A stretch of DNA of 64,000 nucleotides, taken from NCBI GenBank assembly GCA_902793375.1, contig CADBDE010000001.1, forward strand, positions 93,807-157,806, given 5' to 3'. The stretch is from an uncultured Erysipelotrichaceae bacterium. GTDB lineage: Bacteria; Bacillota_I; Bacilli_A; RF39; UBA660. The first letter of the stretch is position 1; each line of letters opens with the position of its first letter. Under the pieces are notes generated by a model. The model made no database searches, was not told the origin of the DNA, and saw only the letters and a program-made list of their open reading frames with translations. Of the stretch, positions 45,201-54,713 are shown in pieces. The position numbers and the translations under genes were made by a program.

Positions 45201-45577
45201 TTGTTTTGTTTTTTTAGTAAGTCCCTAATTTCTTCAAGAAGAACAACTTCATCACTTTTCTTTGCTTCTTCTTTCTTTTCTTCTTTTTTCTTAAACTTGT
45301 TGATTATTTTAGTGATTGTGAATACACATAATGCAATAATTAAGAAATCAACTATTGCTTGAATAAATGCACCATATGCTATAAAAGAACCATTTACTTC
45401 AAGAGTAAGTGAAGCAAAATTCTTACCTACTAGAATTCCAACAAGTGGCATAATTATATCATCTACTAAAGAAGTAACAATTTTACCAAATGCAGCTCCA
45501 ATTACAACAGCAACAGCAAGTTCTATAACATTTCCTTTTGATGCAAAATCTTTAAACTCTTTAAAAAACTTTTTCAT
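45194..45577 (-). CDS. mscL: Large-conductance mechanosensitive channel
   Basis: 127 residues. N-terminal amphipathic KKFFKEFKDFASKGNVIELAVAVVIGAAFGKIV, meaning residues 2-34 with the conserved GNVxxLAVAVVIG pore helix, VDDIIMPLVG, an outer loop, a second helix (FLIIALCVFTITKIINKF) and a cytoplasmic KKEEKKEE bundle. It opens at near-lytic tension. Lone reverse gene; GAGGTGA ribosome site. The window thus has both MscS and MscL. Confidence 0.97.
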   Translation of the reverse strand: MKKFFKEFKDFASKGNVIELAVAVVIGAAFGKIVTSLVDDIIMPLVGILVGKNFASLTLEVNGSFIAYGAFIQAIVDFLIIALCVFTITKIINKFKKKEEKKEEAKKSDEVVLLEEIRDLLKKQNKK

Positions 45578-45642
45578 TTTTTCACCTCAAAGTTATTATA
45601 TCGTATTTATTTATAAAATTAAATGATTTTTTTTAAAAATTA

Positions 45643-45651
45643 TGATATAAT
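45643..45651 (+). promoter_or_regulatory. Extended -10 promoter before the JAMM-like gene
   Basis: TGA-TATAAT (45643-45651), 30 bases before the GTG start; weak -35. Confidence 0.5.
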
Positions 45652-45680
45652 AATTCTAATTTTTTTAAGGGGTGTTTTTT

Positions 45681-46214
45681 GTGGAAAAGAATATATATAT
45701 GGATAAATTCTTATATAAATATATTAATAAGATTGCTTTAGATAATAAAAATGAACAAATGATGGTTTGTGGTGGTAAGACTATTGGTAATTCTGTAGTT
45801 ATTGATTATAGATCTTTTGTTTATTTTCAAAAAAATAATATTGTTAACAGTGATTGTGAATCTGTTGAAGTCTCTTTAAAAGAGTTAGAAAATAATATTG
45901 CATTAAATTATAAACTAGGTAATGATACTTTTATAATGATTCATTCTCATCCTTGTAAATCGAATATGTTTGAATTTATGTTTGGAGATCTATCCTTTGA
46001 AGATGAAGAAAACTCTCAAAAAATAACAAGTATATGTGATAAATATTGTATTGATTACTACGATGGAATAACAACTGGGAGAAAACTATATTTTTGGTCT
46101 ACCCATGAAAGTGAAAAATCTCCAAAACTATTAAAATGTTATATAGATGGTGATGAAGTAGAGTATAATTCTTTAACAAGAATTACTGAGGAATTGGAAC
46201 ATAGATTTAAATAA
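45681..46214 (+). CDS. JAB/MPN (JAMM)-like metalloprotein
   Basis: 177 residues from GTG 45681; AAGGGGTG at 45668-45675 is the ribosome site, so the GTG at 45672 is not used. The key motif is IHSHPCKSNMFEFMFGDLSFEDEE (about residues 88-111): HxHP, then LSxxD, the JAMM zinc site of deubiquitinase-like and RadC-like proteases. The upstream helper motif EQMMVCGG (about 29-36) fits the E-x7-G pattern that supplies the glutamate. No signal peptide, so it acts in the cytosol. Substrate unknown. It stands alone before rpsL. Confidence 0.7.
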   Translation: MEKNIYMDKFLYKYINKIALDNKNEQMMVCGGKTIGNSVVIDYRSFVYFQKNNIVNSDCESVEVSLKELENNIALNYKLGNDTFIMIHSHPCKSNMFEFMFGDLSFEDEENSQKITSICDKYCIDYYDGITTGRKLYFWSTHESEKSPKLLKCYIDGDEVEYNSLTRITEELEHRFK

Positions 46215-46235
46215 TTTTTTTTATTAAAAATAGTG

Positions 46236-46264
46236 TTGACATGACTTAATTAAAATGATATATT
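46236..46264 (+). promoter_or_regulatory. Consensus promoter of rpsL-rpsG-fusA
   Basis: TTGACA (46236-46241), 17 bases, extended -10 TGA-TATATT (46256-46264). Confidence 0.9.
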
Positions 46265-46279
46265 AGTTAAGTCGATTTA

Positions 46280-46350
46280 GTGATGAGTTTTGTCTATGGG
46301 CAAAACTTATATTTAAAATCAAAAATGACACACCTGGATATGTGTAAAGA
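46280..46350 (+). promoter_or_regulatory. Structured leader of rpsL
   Basis: About 95 bases of leader hold two hairpins: AGTTTTG (46286-46292)/CAAAACT (46301-46307), and ACACA (46328-46332)/TGTGT (46341-46345), the latter directly before the ribosome site AAAGGAG. Placement suggests control of str-operon translation; the binding protein is not known from this sequence. Confidence 0.5.
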
Positions 46351-46365
46351 AAGGAGACTGAATTT

Positions 46366-46785
46366 ATGCCTACAATCAACCAATTAGTTAGAAAATCAAG
46401 ACATGATAAAGTAAGAAAGAGTAAATCACCTGTTTTAGGATTTAGATTTAATAGTATTGCTAAGAAAAATACTGTTAAATATTCTCCACAAAAACAAGGA
46501 GTTTGTACTCGTGTTGGTACAATGACACCAAAGAAACCAAACTCAGCATTACGTAAGTATGCTCGTGTTCGTTTAAGTAATGGTGCTGAAGTAACATGTT
46601 ATATACCTGGTATAGGACATAACTTACAAGAGCACAGCGTTGTACTAATTCGTGGTGGACGTGTAAAAGACTTAATCGGTGTTCGTTATCATATTATTCG
46701 TGGAACTCTTGATACTGCCGGAGTTAAAGACAGAATGCAAGGACGTAGTAAATATGGTGCTAAGAAACCAAAAGCTAGTAAATAA
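46366..46785 (+). CDS. rpsL: Small ribosomal subunit protein S12
   Basis: 139 residues. [12 protein letters not shown] start, the decoding-site loop [17 protein letters not shown] with the lysine where streptomycin resistance arises, and [13 protein letters not shown] at the end. RBS AAAGGAG. First gene of the str operon. Confidence 0.99.
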   Translation: MPTINQLVRKSRHDKVRKSKSPVLGFRFNSIAKKNTVKYSPQKQGVCTRVGTMTPKKPNSALRKYARVRLSNGAEVTCYIPGIGHNLQEHSVVLIRGGRVKDLIGVRYHIIRGTLDTAGVKDRMQGRSKYGAKKPKASK

Positions 46786-46821
46786 TTAAAATAATAAAAT
46801 AAATGAAGGGAGGACAACAAA

Positions 46822-47289
46822 ATGCGTAAAAGACGTGCGGTAAAAAGAGATGTTTTACCAGATCCAATATATAACTCAAAAGTTGTTACAAAATTAATAA
46901 ATACAATTATGTTAGATGGTAAAAAAGGAATTGCTCAAACAATTCTTTATGAAGCATTTGACATGGTAAAAGAAAAAACTGGAGAAGATCCTTTAACAGT
47001 TTTCGAGAAAGCTTTAGAAAATGTTAAACCAACACTTGAAGTTAAATCAAGAAGAGTTGGTGGTTCAAACTACCAAGTACCAGTTGAAGTTACACCTGCA
47101 AGAAGTCAAGCTTTAGGACTACGTTGGTTAGTAAGATATGCAAGACTTCGTGGTGGAAGGGGAATGGCTGAAAATTTAGCAAATGAAATAACAGATGCAT
47201 ACAATGGAACAGGAGCAGCTGTTAAGAAACGTGAAGATACACATAGAATGGCAGAAGCTAATAAAGCATTTGCTCATTATCGTTGGTAG
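46822..47289 (+). CDS. rpsG: Small ribosomal subunit protein S7
   Basis: 155 residues. [20 protein letters not shown], the [20 protein letters not shown] block, and the [14 protein letters not shown] helix. S7 nucleates the 30S head and contacts the E site. RBS GGGAGG. fusA starts 15 bases after the stop. Confidence 0.99.
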   Translation: MRKRRAVKRDVLPDPIYNSKVVTKLINTIMLDGKKGIAQTILYEAFDMVKEKTGEDPLTVFEKALENVKPTLEVKSRRVGGSNYQVPVEVTPARSQALGLRWLVRYARLRGGRGMAENLANEITDAYNGTGAAVKKREDTHRMAEANKAFAHYRW

Positions 47290-47304
47290 AAAGGAGAATA
47301 AAGT

Positions 47305-49374
47305 ATGGCACGTGAAACATCTTTACAGATGACAAGAAACCTTGGAATAATGGCTCACATAGATGCTGGTAAAACAACATGTACTGAGCGTATATTATTC
47401 CACACAAAGAAAATCCACAAAATTGGTGAGACACATGATGGTGAATCACAAATGGACTGGATGGAACAAGAACAAGAACGTGGTATAACTATTACTTCTG
47501 CAGCTACTACAGCATATTGGAAAAAATATAGATTTAATATAATTGATACACCTGGACACGTAGACTTCACAATAGAAGTAAGCCGTAGTTTAAGAGTACT
47601 TGATGGAGCTGTTGCATTAATAGATGCACAAGCAGGAGTAGAACCTCAAACTGAAACAGTTTGGAGACAAGCTACTGAATTCAAAGTACCAAGAATTATA
47701 TTTGCTAATAAAATGGATAAAATGGGAGCAGACTTTGTATATAGTTTAGGAACAATTAAATCTAGACTAGGAGTTAATGCAAAGCCTATTGAATGGCCAA
47801 TTGGAGCTGAAAGTGACTTTAGAGGAGTAATCGACTTAGTTACTATGAAAGCTTACGAATATGATGGAAAGCAAGAAGAAGAAGCAAAAGAAATAGAAAT
47901 ACCAGCTGACTTAAAAGACGAAGCTGAAACAAGAAGAGCAGACTTAATTGAAACTGTTGCTGAGTATGATGACGAAGTAATGGAAAAATATTTAGAAGGT
48001 GAAGAACTTACTGTTGAAGATATCAAGAAATGTATTAGAAAAGGTACTCTTGAAGTTAAATTCTTCCCAGTAATGTGTGGTACTGCTTTAGGAAATAAAG
48101 GTATTAAGTTATTACTTGATGCAGTTATTGACTACTTACCATCACCACTTGATATTGAATCAATTAAGGGAACTGATTTAAATGGAAATGAAGTAGAAAG
48201 ACATCCAAGTGATGATCAACCTTTCTCTGCACTTGCATTTAAAGTTATGACTGACCCATTCGTAGGAAGATTAACATTCTTCCGTGTATATTCTGGACAC
48301 TTAAGTAGTGGTTCTTATGTATTAAACTCTACTAAAGATGAGAAAGAAAGAATTGGTCGTATCCTATTAATGCATGCTAATAACCGTTCAGAAATATCTG
48401 AAGTATTTACAGGTGATATAGCTGCAGCTGTAGGACTTAAAAATACTACTACTGGAGATACTCTTTGTGATGAAAAACATGCTGTTATTCTAGAATCAAT
48501 GGTATTCCCAGAACCAGTTATTCAACTTGCTGTTGAACCAAAATCTAAAGCAGATCAAGAAAAGATGGGAATTGCTTTACAAAAACTTGCTGAAGAAGAC
48601 CCAACTTTTAAAGTTCATACAGATCATGAAACTGGACAAACAATTATCGCTGGTATGGGTGAGTTACACTTAGACGTATTAGTAGATAGAATGAGAAGAG
48701 AATTCTCAGTAGAATGTAACGTAGGTAAACCACAAGTTGCTTACCGTGAAACAATTAAAACTGCAGGAGACTGTGAAGGAAAATATATCAAACAATCTGG
48801 TGGTCGTGGACAATACGGACACGTATGGGTTAAATTTGAGCCAAATCCAGATAAGGGATATGAATTCGTTGATGCTATCGTTGGTGGTGTAGTTCCTCGT
48901 GAATACATCCCAGTAACAGATAAAGGATTACAAGAAGCTCTTGAATCTGGTGTTCTTGCTGGATACCCTATGATAGATGTTAAATGTACATTATTTGATG
49001 GATCTTACCATGATGTAGACTCAAGCGAAATGGCATTTAAAGTTGCTGCATCTTTAGCAGTTAAAGAAACTAAGAAGAACTGTAATCCAGTGCTTCTTGA
49101 ACCAATCATGAAAGTTGATGTATCAGTACCAGATGAATACTTTGGTAACGTTATGGGTGATATCACAGCTCGTCGTGGAAAACCACTTGGTCAAGAATCA
49201 AGAGGAAATGCAATTATGCTTTCTGCAATGGTTCCACTTGCTGAAATGTTTGGTTATGCTACTTCATTAAGAAGTAACTCACAAGGAAGAGGAACATTCA
49301 TTATGACATTCGATCACTATGAAGAAGTTCCAAAAAATATCGCTGAAGAAATCATTAAAAAGAGCGGTAATTAA
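47305..49374 (+). CDS. fusA: Elongation factor G
   Basis: 689 residues, all five domains. GTPase motifs [39 protein letters not shown]; domain [17 protein letters not shown]; the C-terminus ends [15 protein letters not shown]. It drives translocation and, with RRF, ribosome recycling. RBS AAAGGAG. Third gene of the str operon. Confidence 0.99.
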   Translation: MARETSLQMTRNLGIMAHIDAGKTTCTERILFHTKKIHKIGETHDGESQMDWMEQEQERGITITSAATTAYWKKYRFNIIDTPGHVDFTIEVSRSLRVLDGAVALIDAQAGVEPQTETVWRQATEFKVPRIIFANKMDKMGADFVYSLGTIKSRLGVNAKPIEWPIGAESDFRGVIDLVTMKAYEYDGKQEEEAKEIEIPADLKDEAETRRADLIETVAEYDDEVMEKYLEGEELTVEDIKKCIRKGTLEVKFFPVMCGTALGNKGIKLLLDAVIDYLPSPLDIESIKGTDLNGNEVERHPSDDQPFSALAFKVMTDPFVGRLTFFRVYSGHLSSGSYVLNSTKDEKERIGRILLMHANNRSEISEVFTGDIAAAVGLKNTTTGDTLCDEKHAVILESMVFPEPVIQLAVEPKSKADQEKMGIALQKLAEEDPTFKVHTDHETGQTIIAGMGELHLDVLVDRMRREFSVECNVGKPQVAYRETIKTAGDCEGKYIKQSGGRGQYGHVWVKFEPNPDKGYEFVDAIVGGVVPREYIPVTDKGLQEALESGVLAGYPMIDVKCTLFDGSYHDVDSSEMAFKVAASLAVKETKKNCNPVLLEPIMKVDVSVPDEYFGNVMGDITARRGKPLGQESRGNAIMLSAMVPLAEMFGYATSLRSNSQGRGTFIMTFDHYEEVPKNIAEEIIKKSGN

Positions 49375-49423
49375 TAAGATATAGCAGGATTATAAAAACA
49401 TAGTTCTGATATAAAAAAAATAG

Positions 49424-49452
49424 TTGATAATTTAGCAATTATTAGATAAAAT
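49424..49452 (+). promoter_or_regulatory. Separate promoter of tuf
   Basis: TTGATA (49424-49429), 17 bases, TAAAAT (49447-49452); lets tuf be expressed more strongly than fusA. Confidence 0.7.
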
Positions 49453-49484
49453 ATAGTAGTAATATATAAAAGGAGGAATTTATA

Positions 49485-50669
49485 ATGGCTAAACAAAAAT
49501 TTGATCGTAGTAAACCACATGTTAATATTGGTACTATTGGACACGTTGACCATGGTAAAACAACATTAACTGCTGCTATTACTAAAAGACAAGCTGAAAA
49601 ATTTGGTGGAGAATTTGTAGACTATGCAAATATCGATAAAGCACCAGAAGAAAGAGAACGTGGAATTACAATTAATACTGCACACGTTGAGTATCAAACA
49701 GCAACTCGTCACTATGCACACGTAGACTGTCCAGGACATGCTGACTATGTTAAAAACATGATCACTGGTGCAGCTCAAATGGATGGAGCTATCCTTGTTA
49801 TAGCTGCAACTGACGGACCAATGGCTCAAACTCGTGAGCACATTCTATTATCTCGTCAAGTTGGAGTACCAAGAATGGTAGTATTCATGAACAAATGTGA
49901 CCAAGTTGATGATCCAGAATTATTAGACTTAGTAGAAATGGAAATCCGTGACCTATTAAATGAATATGGATTTGATGGAGACAACACTCCAATTATCCGT
50001 GGATCTGCATTAAAAGCTCTTGAAGGAGATGCTGAAGCTAATGCTGCAATCGATAAATTAATGGATGCAGTTGATGAATGGATCCCAACTCCAGAACGTG
50101 ATACAGACAAACCATTCTTAATGAGTATTGAAGATGTATTCACTATCACTGGACGTGGAACAGTTGTTACTGGACGTGTTGAACGTGGTAAATTAAATTT
50201 AAATGATACTGTTGAAATCGTTGGAATTAGACCAACTCAATCTACAGTTGTAACAGGAATTGAAATGTTCCGTAAACAATTAGACTATGCTGAAGCTGGA
50301 GATAACGCTGGAGTATTACTTCGTGGAATCTCTCGTGAAGAAGTTGAACGTGGACAAGTTCTTGCTAAACCAGGAAGTGTTACACCTCATAAGAAATTCA
50401 AAGCACAAGTTTATGTATTATCTAAAGAAGAAGGAGGACGTCATACACCATTCTTTGCAAACTATCGTCCACAATTCTATTTCAGAACTACAGATGTAAC
50501 TGGTGTTATTGAACTTGAACCAGGTGTAGAAATGGTTATGCCAGGAGATAACGTTTCAATTACAGTTGAGTTAATTCACCCAATTGCTATTGAAAATGGT
50601 ACTAAGTTCTCTATCCGTGAAGGTGGAAGAACAGTTGGTGCTGGTAACGTTACTGAAATCATTGAATAG
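49485..50669 (+). CDS. tuf: Elongation factor Tu
   Basis: 394 residues. [55 protein letters not shown]; domains 2 and 3 complete, ending [15 protein letters not shown]. Codons are visibly of the highly expressed kind (GAC, CGT, ATC more frequent than in accessory genes). It delivers aminoacyl-tRNA to the ribosome. RBS AAAGGAGG. Confidence 0.99.
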   Translation: MAKQKFDRSKPHVNIGTIGHVDHGKTTLTAAITKRQAEKFGGEFVDYANIDKAPEERERGITINTAHVEYQTATRHYAHVDCPGHADYVKNMITGAAQMDGAILVIAATDGPMAQTREHILLSRQVGVPRMVVFMNKCDQVDDPELLDLVEMEIRDLLNEYGFDGDNTPIIRGSALKALEGDAEANAAIDKLMDAVDEWIPTPERDTDKPFLMSIEDVFTITGRGTVVTGRVERGKLNLNDTVEIVGIRPTQSTVVTGIEMFRKQLDYAEAGDNAGVLLRGISREEVERGQVLAKPGSVTPHKKFKAQVYVLSKEEGGRHTPFFANYRPQFYFRTTDVTGVIELEPGVEMVMPGDNVSITVELIHPIAIENGTKFSIREGGRTVGAGNVTEIIE

Positions 50670-50674
50670 TAAAA

Positions 50675-50699
50675 ATAGACTCGAAAGAGTCTTTTTTTA
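50675..50699 (+). terminator. Terminator after tuf
   Basis: AGACTC-GAAA-GAGTCT followed by seven T. Confidence 0.92.
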
Positions 50700-50724
50700 T
50701 TTAATTAATCATAATTAAAGCAAA

Positions 50725-50752
50725 ACAAAAAAGTGTTAATTTAACACTTTTA
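50725..50752 (-). terminator. Terminator of the FemA/B gene
   Basis: Reverse strand AAAAGTGTTAAATTAACACTTTTTT, a near-perfect palindrome ending in T and touching the stop codon at 50750. Confidence 0.8.
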
Positions 50753-52066
50753 TAGATTAAATACTTTTTGATTTCCATTTGTAGCTTGATATAAATTATA
50801 CATTGTTTTATTTGTCATAATACCAAATTCTCCAATGTATTCCATTATACTACCACGTAGGCATAGTTTTGATTCATTTAATCCATGAAGAGGATTTCTT
50901 CTTGGATCAAAGCCTCCAGTTATTTCTCCAAAATTAAATGTTCTTAAATTGCTATTTGAATATTGTTCAATTACTTTCCACCTTAATAAATAAGCAGCAT
51001 TTAAATTACTATATTCTCTTAAATATCCATCTTCAAATATTGATACATTGTTTTTATCTTTAATAACTATACACATAGCAATAATTCTTCCTTCTGGGTA
51101 ATCTTTTAGTGTTTGTGTAGATTTTACTAAGTGTTCTTTAAAATTATTAATAATTCTATCAGATTCCATTTTTTGATTAATTAGTCTTCTGATATTTCTT
51201 CCAGATGAATTTCTTTCTTGAATTACTCTATTTAGTACTTCATTTCTTTCTATTTCTCGTTCATATAATATTTTGCTATTATTAACATATTTTTCTGAAT
51301 TAATTCTAGCTATATATATTTCTGCATCTGGATTATTATCTAATAAATTTTTATAGTATTCTATTGGTCTATCGAATTTTTCCCTTGCAATTTCATATAT
51401 TACATCCAAACTTCTTGTTTCATCTTTTAGAATTTCAACACCTAATTTTGCAGCTTTTCTTAACTTTGTTCTTGCTCTTTTATCTATTTTTGATAATAGA
51501 GTTCTTGAATTTACTGGCAAGTTTGTTACCCCATACCATCTTGGTAATATTCCTTCAAAAAATAGATTTTGTCCACGATAGTCAAATTTCATTTTTTTTA
51601 GAAGAAAATTTACTATATCTTTTGCATATGGATTTGCCTTTACAATTTCTCCACCATGTATTATTGCATCTAATTTTTTGTCTACACCATTATTCATTTG
51701 TTTTAATGCACCATATTTATTTCTAATTGTAAGAATTATGGCTGGATCCATTGTAAATGACATTATTTTATTATTATTTAAATACTTTTTTAAACATAAT
51801 AGTGCTTCCTCTGCAAATGCATAATCTTCAAAATCAATTAATGGTCCTCTTGGAGCATATGAAACACTTTGACCAAGATATACATTTTTTGTTAATAACA
51901 AAGTGACTCCTTTAATTGACATACCATCTTCAAATCCTAGATATGATGCAGTGTATCCTAAAGCTTCTGCTGCTCTCCCAAAATTTGAGGTTTGCCAAGG
52001 ATTTGATAATTCTTGATCTTTAGCATATATATCAAAGTCCATTGGAGTTAGTTCAACTATTCTCAT
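50750..52066 (-). CDS. FemA/FemB/FmhB-type peptidoglycan bridge aminoacyltransferase
   Basis: 438 residues. Two GNAT-like halves (about 1-170 and 180-420) with a coiled-coil arm (about 250-320, EREIERNEVLNRVIQERNS) between, the Fem architecture. Landmarks: NPWQTSNFGRAAEALGY near the start, LLSKIDKRARTKLRKAAKLGV at the boundary, and FNFGEITGGFDPRRNPLHGLNESKLCL near the end. These enzymes use aminoacyl-tRNA to add interpeptide-bridge residues to lipid II, which implies cross-bridged peptidoglycan. RBS GAGGAG. It is divergent from murD. Confidence 0.92.
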   Translation of the reverse strand: MRIVELTPMDFDIYAKDQELSNPWQTSNFGRAAEALGYTASYLGFEDGMSIKGVTLLLTKNVYLGQSVSYAPRGPLIDFEDYAFAEEALLCLKKYLNNNKIMSFTMDPAIILTIRNKYGALKQMNNGVDKKLDAIIHGGEIVKANPYAKDIVNFLLKKMKFDYRGQNLFFEGILPRWYGVTNLPVNSRTLLSKIDKRARTKLRKAAKLGVEILKDETRSLDVIYEIAREKFDRPIEYYKNLLDNNPDAEIYIARINSEKYVNNSKILYEREIERNEVLNRVIQERNSSGRNIRRLINQKMESDRIINNFKEHLVKSTQTLKDYPEGRIIAMCIVIKDKNNVSIFEDGYLREYSNLNAAYLLRWKVIEQYSNSNLRTFNFGEITGGFDPRRNPLHGLNESKLCLRGSIMEYIGEFGIMTNKTMYNLYQATNGNQKVFNL

Positions 52067-52108
52067 AATATCTCCTCACTATCATATATGTATTATATCA
52101 TAAAACGA

Positions 52109-52136
52109 TTGAATTTGAAATAATATGTAGTATAAT
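52109..52136 (+). promoter_or_regulatory. Promoter of murD
   Basis: TTGAAT (52109-52114), 16 bases, TATAAT (52131-52136). Confidence 0.7.
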
Positions 52137-52154
52137 TTATTTGGAGTTGATAAA

Positions 52155-53489
52155 ATGTTTACAAATAATAAAGTATTAATTCTTGGATTTGCAAGAAGTG
52201 GTTATGATGCTGCTAAATTTTTATTAAAAAGGGGTAATACCGTTTATCTTACTGATATGAAAGAGGATCATGACAAAGATCAAATGAAAGAATTAGAAGA
52301 ATTGGGAATTCATTTTGTATTAGGAAGTCATCCAGATGATCTATTAGATAAGTCTTTTGATTATTTAATAAAGAATCCTGGGGTTCCTATAGATCATAAA
52401 TACGTATTAAAAGCTAAAGAATTAGGTATAGAAGTAATAAATGAAGTTGAAATGGCTTATAGGTTGTTACCTAATAATATTAAATTTATTGGAATTACTG
52501 GTACTAATGGAAAAACAACTACAACAACATTAATATATAAATTTTTAATTGAAGATGGAAAAAGAGCCCATTTAACAGGTAATATAGGATATCCTTTAAC
52601 AGGCTTTTTAGATAAGTTACAGGAAAATGATATTATAGTTATGGAAACCTCTTGTCAACAACTTGAAAATTTAACTAAATTTAATCCAGATATTGCTGTT
52701 ATGACTAATTTAAGCCCAGCACACATTGACTTTTTGAAATCATATGAAAACTATAAAAGAGTAAAAGCTAAAATATTTCAAAATCATACATCTAAGAATA
52801 TTGCAATTTTAAATTTAGAAAATGAAGATGTTTTAGAAGTTACAAAAAATATTAAATCTACAGTTAAGTATTTTTCAAGTAAAAAGGAAATAAATGGAAG
52901 TTATATAAAAGATGATGCTATATACTATTATGATGAAAAAATAATTGATTTAAAAGACATACAATTGATAGGTACCCATAATTACGAAAATATTATGGCA
53001 GCTATAATGGTAGTTAAAGAGTTAGGTGTTAAAAACGAATCAATTATTAAAGTATTAAAAGAATTTAAAGGAGTAGAACATAGAATAGAATATGTAAGAG
53101 AATTAAATGGAATAAAGTTTTATAATGATTCTAAAGCTACAAATATTAAAGCTACTCAAATCGCACTATCTTCTTTTAAAACACCTGTTATTATTCTTTT
53201 AGGTGGACTTGATAGAGGACATGATTTTTTTGAACTTAAAGATTATATGAAATATGTTAAACATATAGTAGCACTTGGAGAATGTAGAAATAGAGTTGAA
53301 GAGTTTGCTAAGAAATTAAGTATTCCTTGTACAAATGTTGAAACAATAAGAGAAGCCGTTCCAGCTGCAGTAAAAGTGGCAGAAAATGGTGATACAATAC
53401 TATTATCGCCTGCTTCAGCATCTTGGGATCAATATAAAAAGTTTGAAGATCGTGGAGATGAATTTAAAAAAATAGTAAATGAGTTGTAA
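52155..53489 (+). CDS. murD: UDP-N-acetylmuramoyl-L-alanine--D-glutamate ligase
   Basis: 444 residues. ATP-binding GITGTNGKTTTTTLIYKF, METSCQQLENL, NLSPAHIDFLKSYENYKRVKAKIF (about 185-208), EHRIEYVRELNGIKFYNDSKATN and LGGLDRGHDF are Mur-ligase landmarks; the N-terminal FARSGYDAAKFL and PGVP indicate MurD rather than the other ligases. It adds D-glutamate in cytoplasmic peptidoglycan precursor synthesis. It has its own promoter and terminator; other dcw genes are not in the window. Confidence 0.97.
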   Translation: MFTNNKVLILGFARSGYDAAKFLLKRGNTVYLTDMKEDHDKDQMKELEELGIHFVLGSHPDDLLDKSFDYLIKNPGVPIDHKYVLKAKELGIEVINEVEMAYRLLPNNIKFIGITGTNGKTTTTTLIYKFLIEDGKRAHLTGNIGYPLTGFLDKLQENDIIVMETSCQQLENLTKFNPDIAVMTNLSPAHIDFLKSYENYKRVKAKIFQNHTSKNIAILNLENEDVLEVTKNIKSTVKYFSSKKEINGSYIKDDAIYYYDEKIIDLKDIQLIGTHNYENIMAAIMVVKELGVKNESIIKVLKEFKGVEHRIEYVRELNGIKFYNDSKATNIKATQIALSSFKTPVIILLGGLDRGHDFFELKDYMKYVKHIVALGECRNRVEEFAKKLSIPCTNVETIREAVPAAVKVAENGDTILLSPASASWDQYKKFEDRGDEFKKIVNEL

Positions 53490-53492
53490 AAC

Positions 53493-53518
53493 AAGGTTGG
53501 TTATATACCAACTTTTTA
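53493..53518 (+). terminator. Terminator after murD
   Basis: GTTGGT-TATAT-ACCAAC stem followed by five T. Confidence 0.8.
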
Positions 53519-53525
53519 ATTATTG

Positions 53526-53534
53526 TGTTATAAT
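53526..53534 (+). promoter_or_regulatory. Extended -10 of the zinc-ribbon membrane protein
   Basis: TGT-TATAAT (53526-53534); the -35 region falls in the preceding terminator and is poor. Confidence 0.5.
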
Positions 53535-53561
53535 ACTTATTATAGTAGTGGAGAAATATTT

Positions 53562-54257
53562 ATGAAAAAATGTAAGTTTTGTACAGCGGAAATAGAAGAT
53601 AATGAAATTAAATGTTCATATTGTGGTGAGAAACAAGATAAAGATGAAGTTACTACAGAATCAATTATAGAAACAGTTAAAGATAGTAATCAAGAATCTC
53701 TTGATGAAATAAAAGATCAAATTAAAAGCGAAGAAAGTGTAACAGAATCAATCAAAGAAGAATCACATGATGAACCTATTATAGAACAAGATAATACTAA
53801 TAAAGTAGAATTAAATGTAAATAAAAAACATTTAGATAGTAATACAAAGAAGAATAATATATTATTTATTATTTTAATTATTTCAATATCTTTAAGTATG
53901 ATTTCATGTTTCCTTCCATATGTTAAAATCGGTGATTTTTCTATGAATTATGTTTACAATAAAAGTATTGCCTCTATATCAAAAAGCAGTGGAATAAAAG
54001 ATGGAATATTTATAATTATATTTGGTATAGTAAGTATTGTTACTTTAGTATTAGGAAAAAAGAAAATACCTACTGTTGTATGTCAATTTTTATCGATTGG
54101 TGTATTTTTAATGGATTATTTTGATGCAAAAAATAATCCAATAACAAACTTAGTTACAAGATATTATGGTATAGGATTTTATTTAGTACTTATTTTTCTA
54201 TTAATATCTGTAACATTAGCAATTATTAGATTGATATTTAAAGATAAATTTGATTAA
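53562..54257 (+). CDS. Zinc-ribbon membrane protein, unknown
   Basis: 231 residues from ATG 53562 (GTGGAGAA upstream; the ORF can be read further up but crosses the promoter). CKFCTAE ... CSYCGEKQ is a zinc ribbon at residues 4-24, followed by an acidic linker (25-95) and four membrane helices (about 100-120, 140-162, 170-188, 200-222). Zinc ribbon plus membrane domain is common in low-GC bacteria; no function is established. Confidence 0.75.
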   Translation: MKKCKFCTAEIEDNEIKCSYCGEKQDKDEVTTESIIETVKDSNQESLDEIKDQIKSEESVTESIKEESHDEPIIEQDNTNKVELNVNKKHLDSNTKKNNILFIILIISISLSMISCFLPYVKIGDFSMNYVYNKSIASISKSSGIKDGIFIIIFGIVSIVTLVLGKKKIPTVVCQFLSIGVFLMDYFDAKNNPITNLVTRYYGIGFYLVLIFLLISVTLAIIRLIFKDKFD

Positions 54258-54325
54258 TCATAATTTATACTTGAATAATTATAATAATTTTGATAAAATA
54301 CTATCTAGTAAACGAGGTGATACAA

Positions 54326-54541
54326 GTGAAAGCAGTATTATTAGTTATTTGTGTATTATTAATAGCAATTGTTTTATTACAAAGTAATAAAGCAGAAGGT
54401 GCTTCTCAAATTATTTCTGGAGGAAATGCTGATTTATTTAGTCAAAGAAAAGAAAGAGGTGCTGAGTTATTTATTAGTAGATTAACTTTTGCATTAGGAG
54501 CATTATTCTTTATTATTTGTTTGATAATGAATATTATGTAA
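54326..54541 (+). CDS. secG: Preprotein translocase subunit SecG
   Basis: 71 residues from GTG 54326; GAGGTGA at 54314-54320 fixes the start. Helix 1 AVLLVICVLLIAIVLLQ, then the conserved cytosolic loop SNKAEGASQIISGGNADLFSQRKERG, meaning about residues 22-47, and helix 2. It assists SecYEG translocation. secG-rnr-smpB-ssrA is the usual Firmicutes order. Confidence 0.95.
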   Translation: MKAVLLVICVLLIAIVLLQSNKAEGASQIISGGNADLFSQRKERGAELFISRLTFALGALFFIICLIMNIM

Positions 54542-54543
54542 TT

Positions 54544-54565
54544 AAAGAGCAAATGCTCTTTTTCT
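54544..54565 (+). terminator. Terminator after secG
   Basis: AAAGAGC-AAAT-GCTCTTT followed by T. Confidence 0.85.
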
Positions 54566-54619
54566 TATATAATTATCTTAATAAAGAAGTTACAATATTA
54601 TTTGAATATTATATAGTGT

Positions 54620-54660
54620 AAAATAAGAAAAACGAATTATTTGTTTTTCTTATTTTTATT
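54620..54660 (+). terminator. Second terminator-like hairpin between secG and rnr
   Basis: AATAAGAAAAAC (54622-54633) and GTTTTTCTTATT (54643-54654), a perfect 12-bp stem, then T-rich. It follows a possible promoter (TTACAA 54590-54595, TATAGT 54612-54617) and precedes the rnr -10 at 54683. Confidence 0.7.
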
Positions 54661-54682
54661 CGAAAATGTTAGATTATTGTAT

Positions 54683-54688
54683 TATAAT
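54683..54688 (+). promoter_or_regulatory. -10 element of rnr
   Basis: TATAAT at 54683-54688, 26 bases before the ATG; -35 weak. Confidence 0.45.
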
Positions 54689-54713
54689 ATAATTAGTGAT
54701 TGGATGTGTAATT

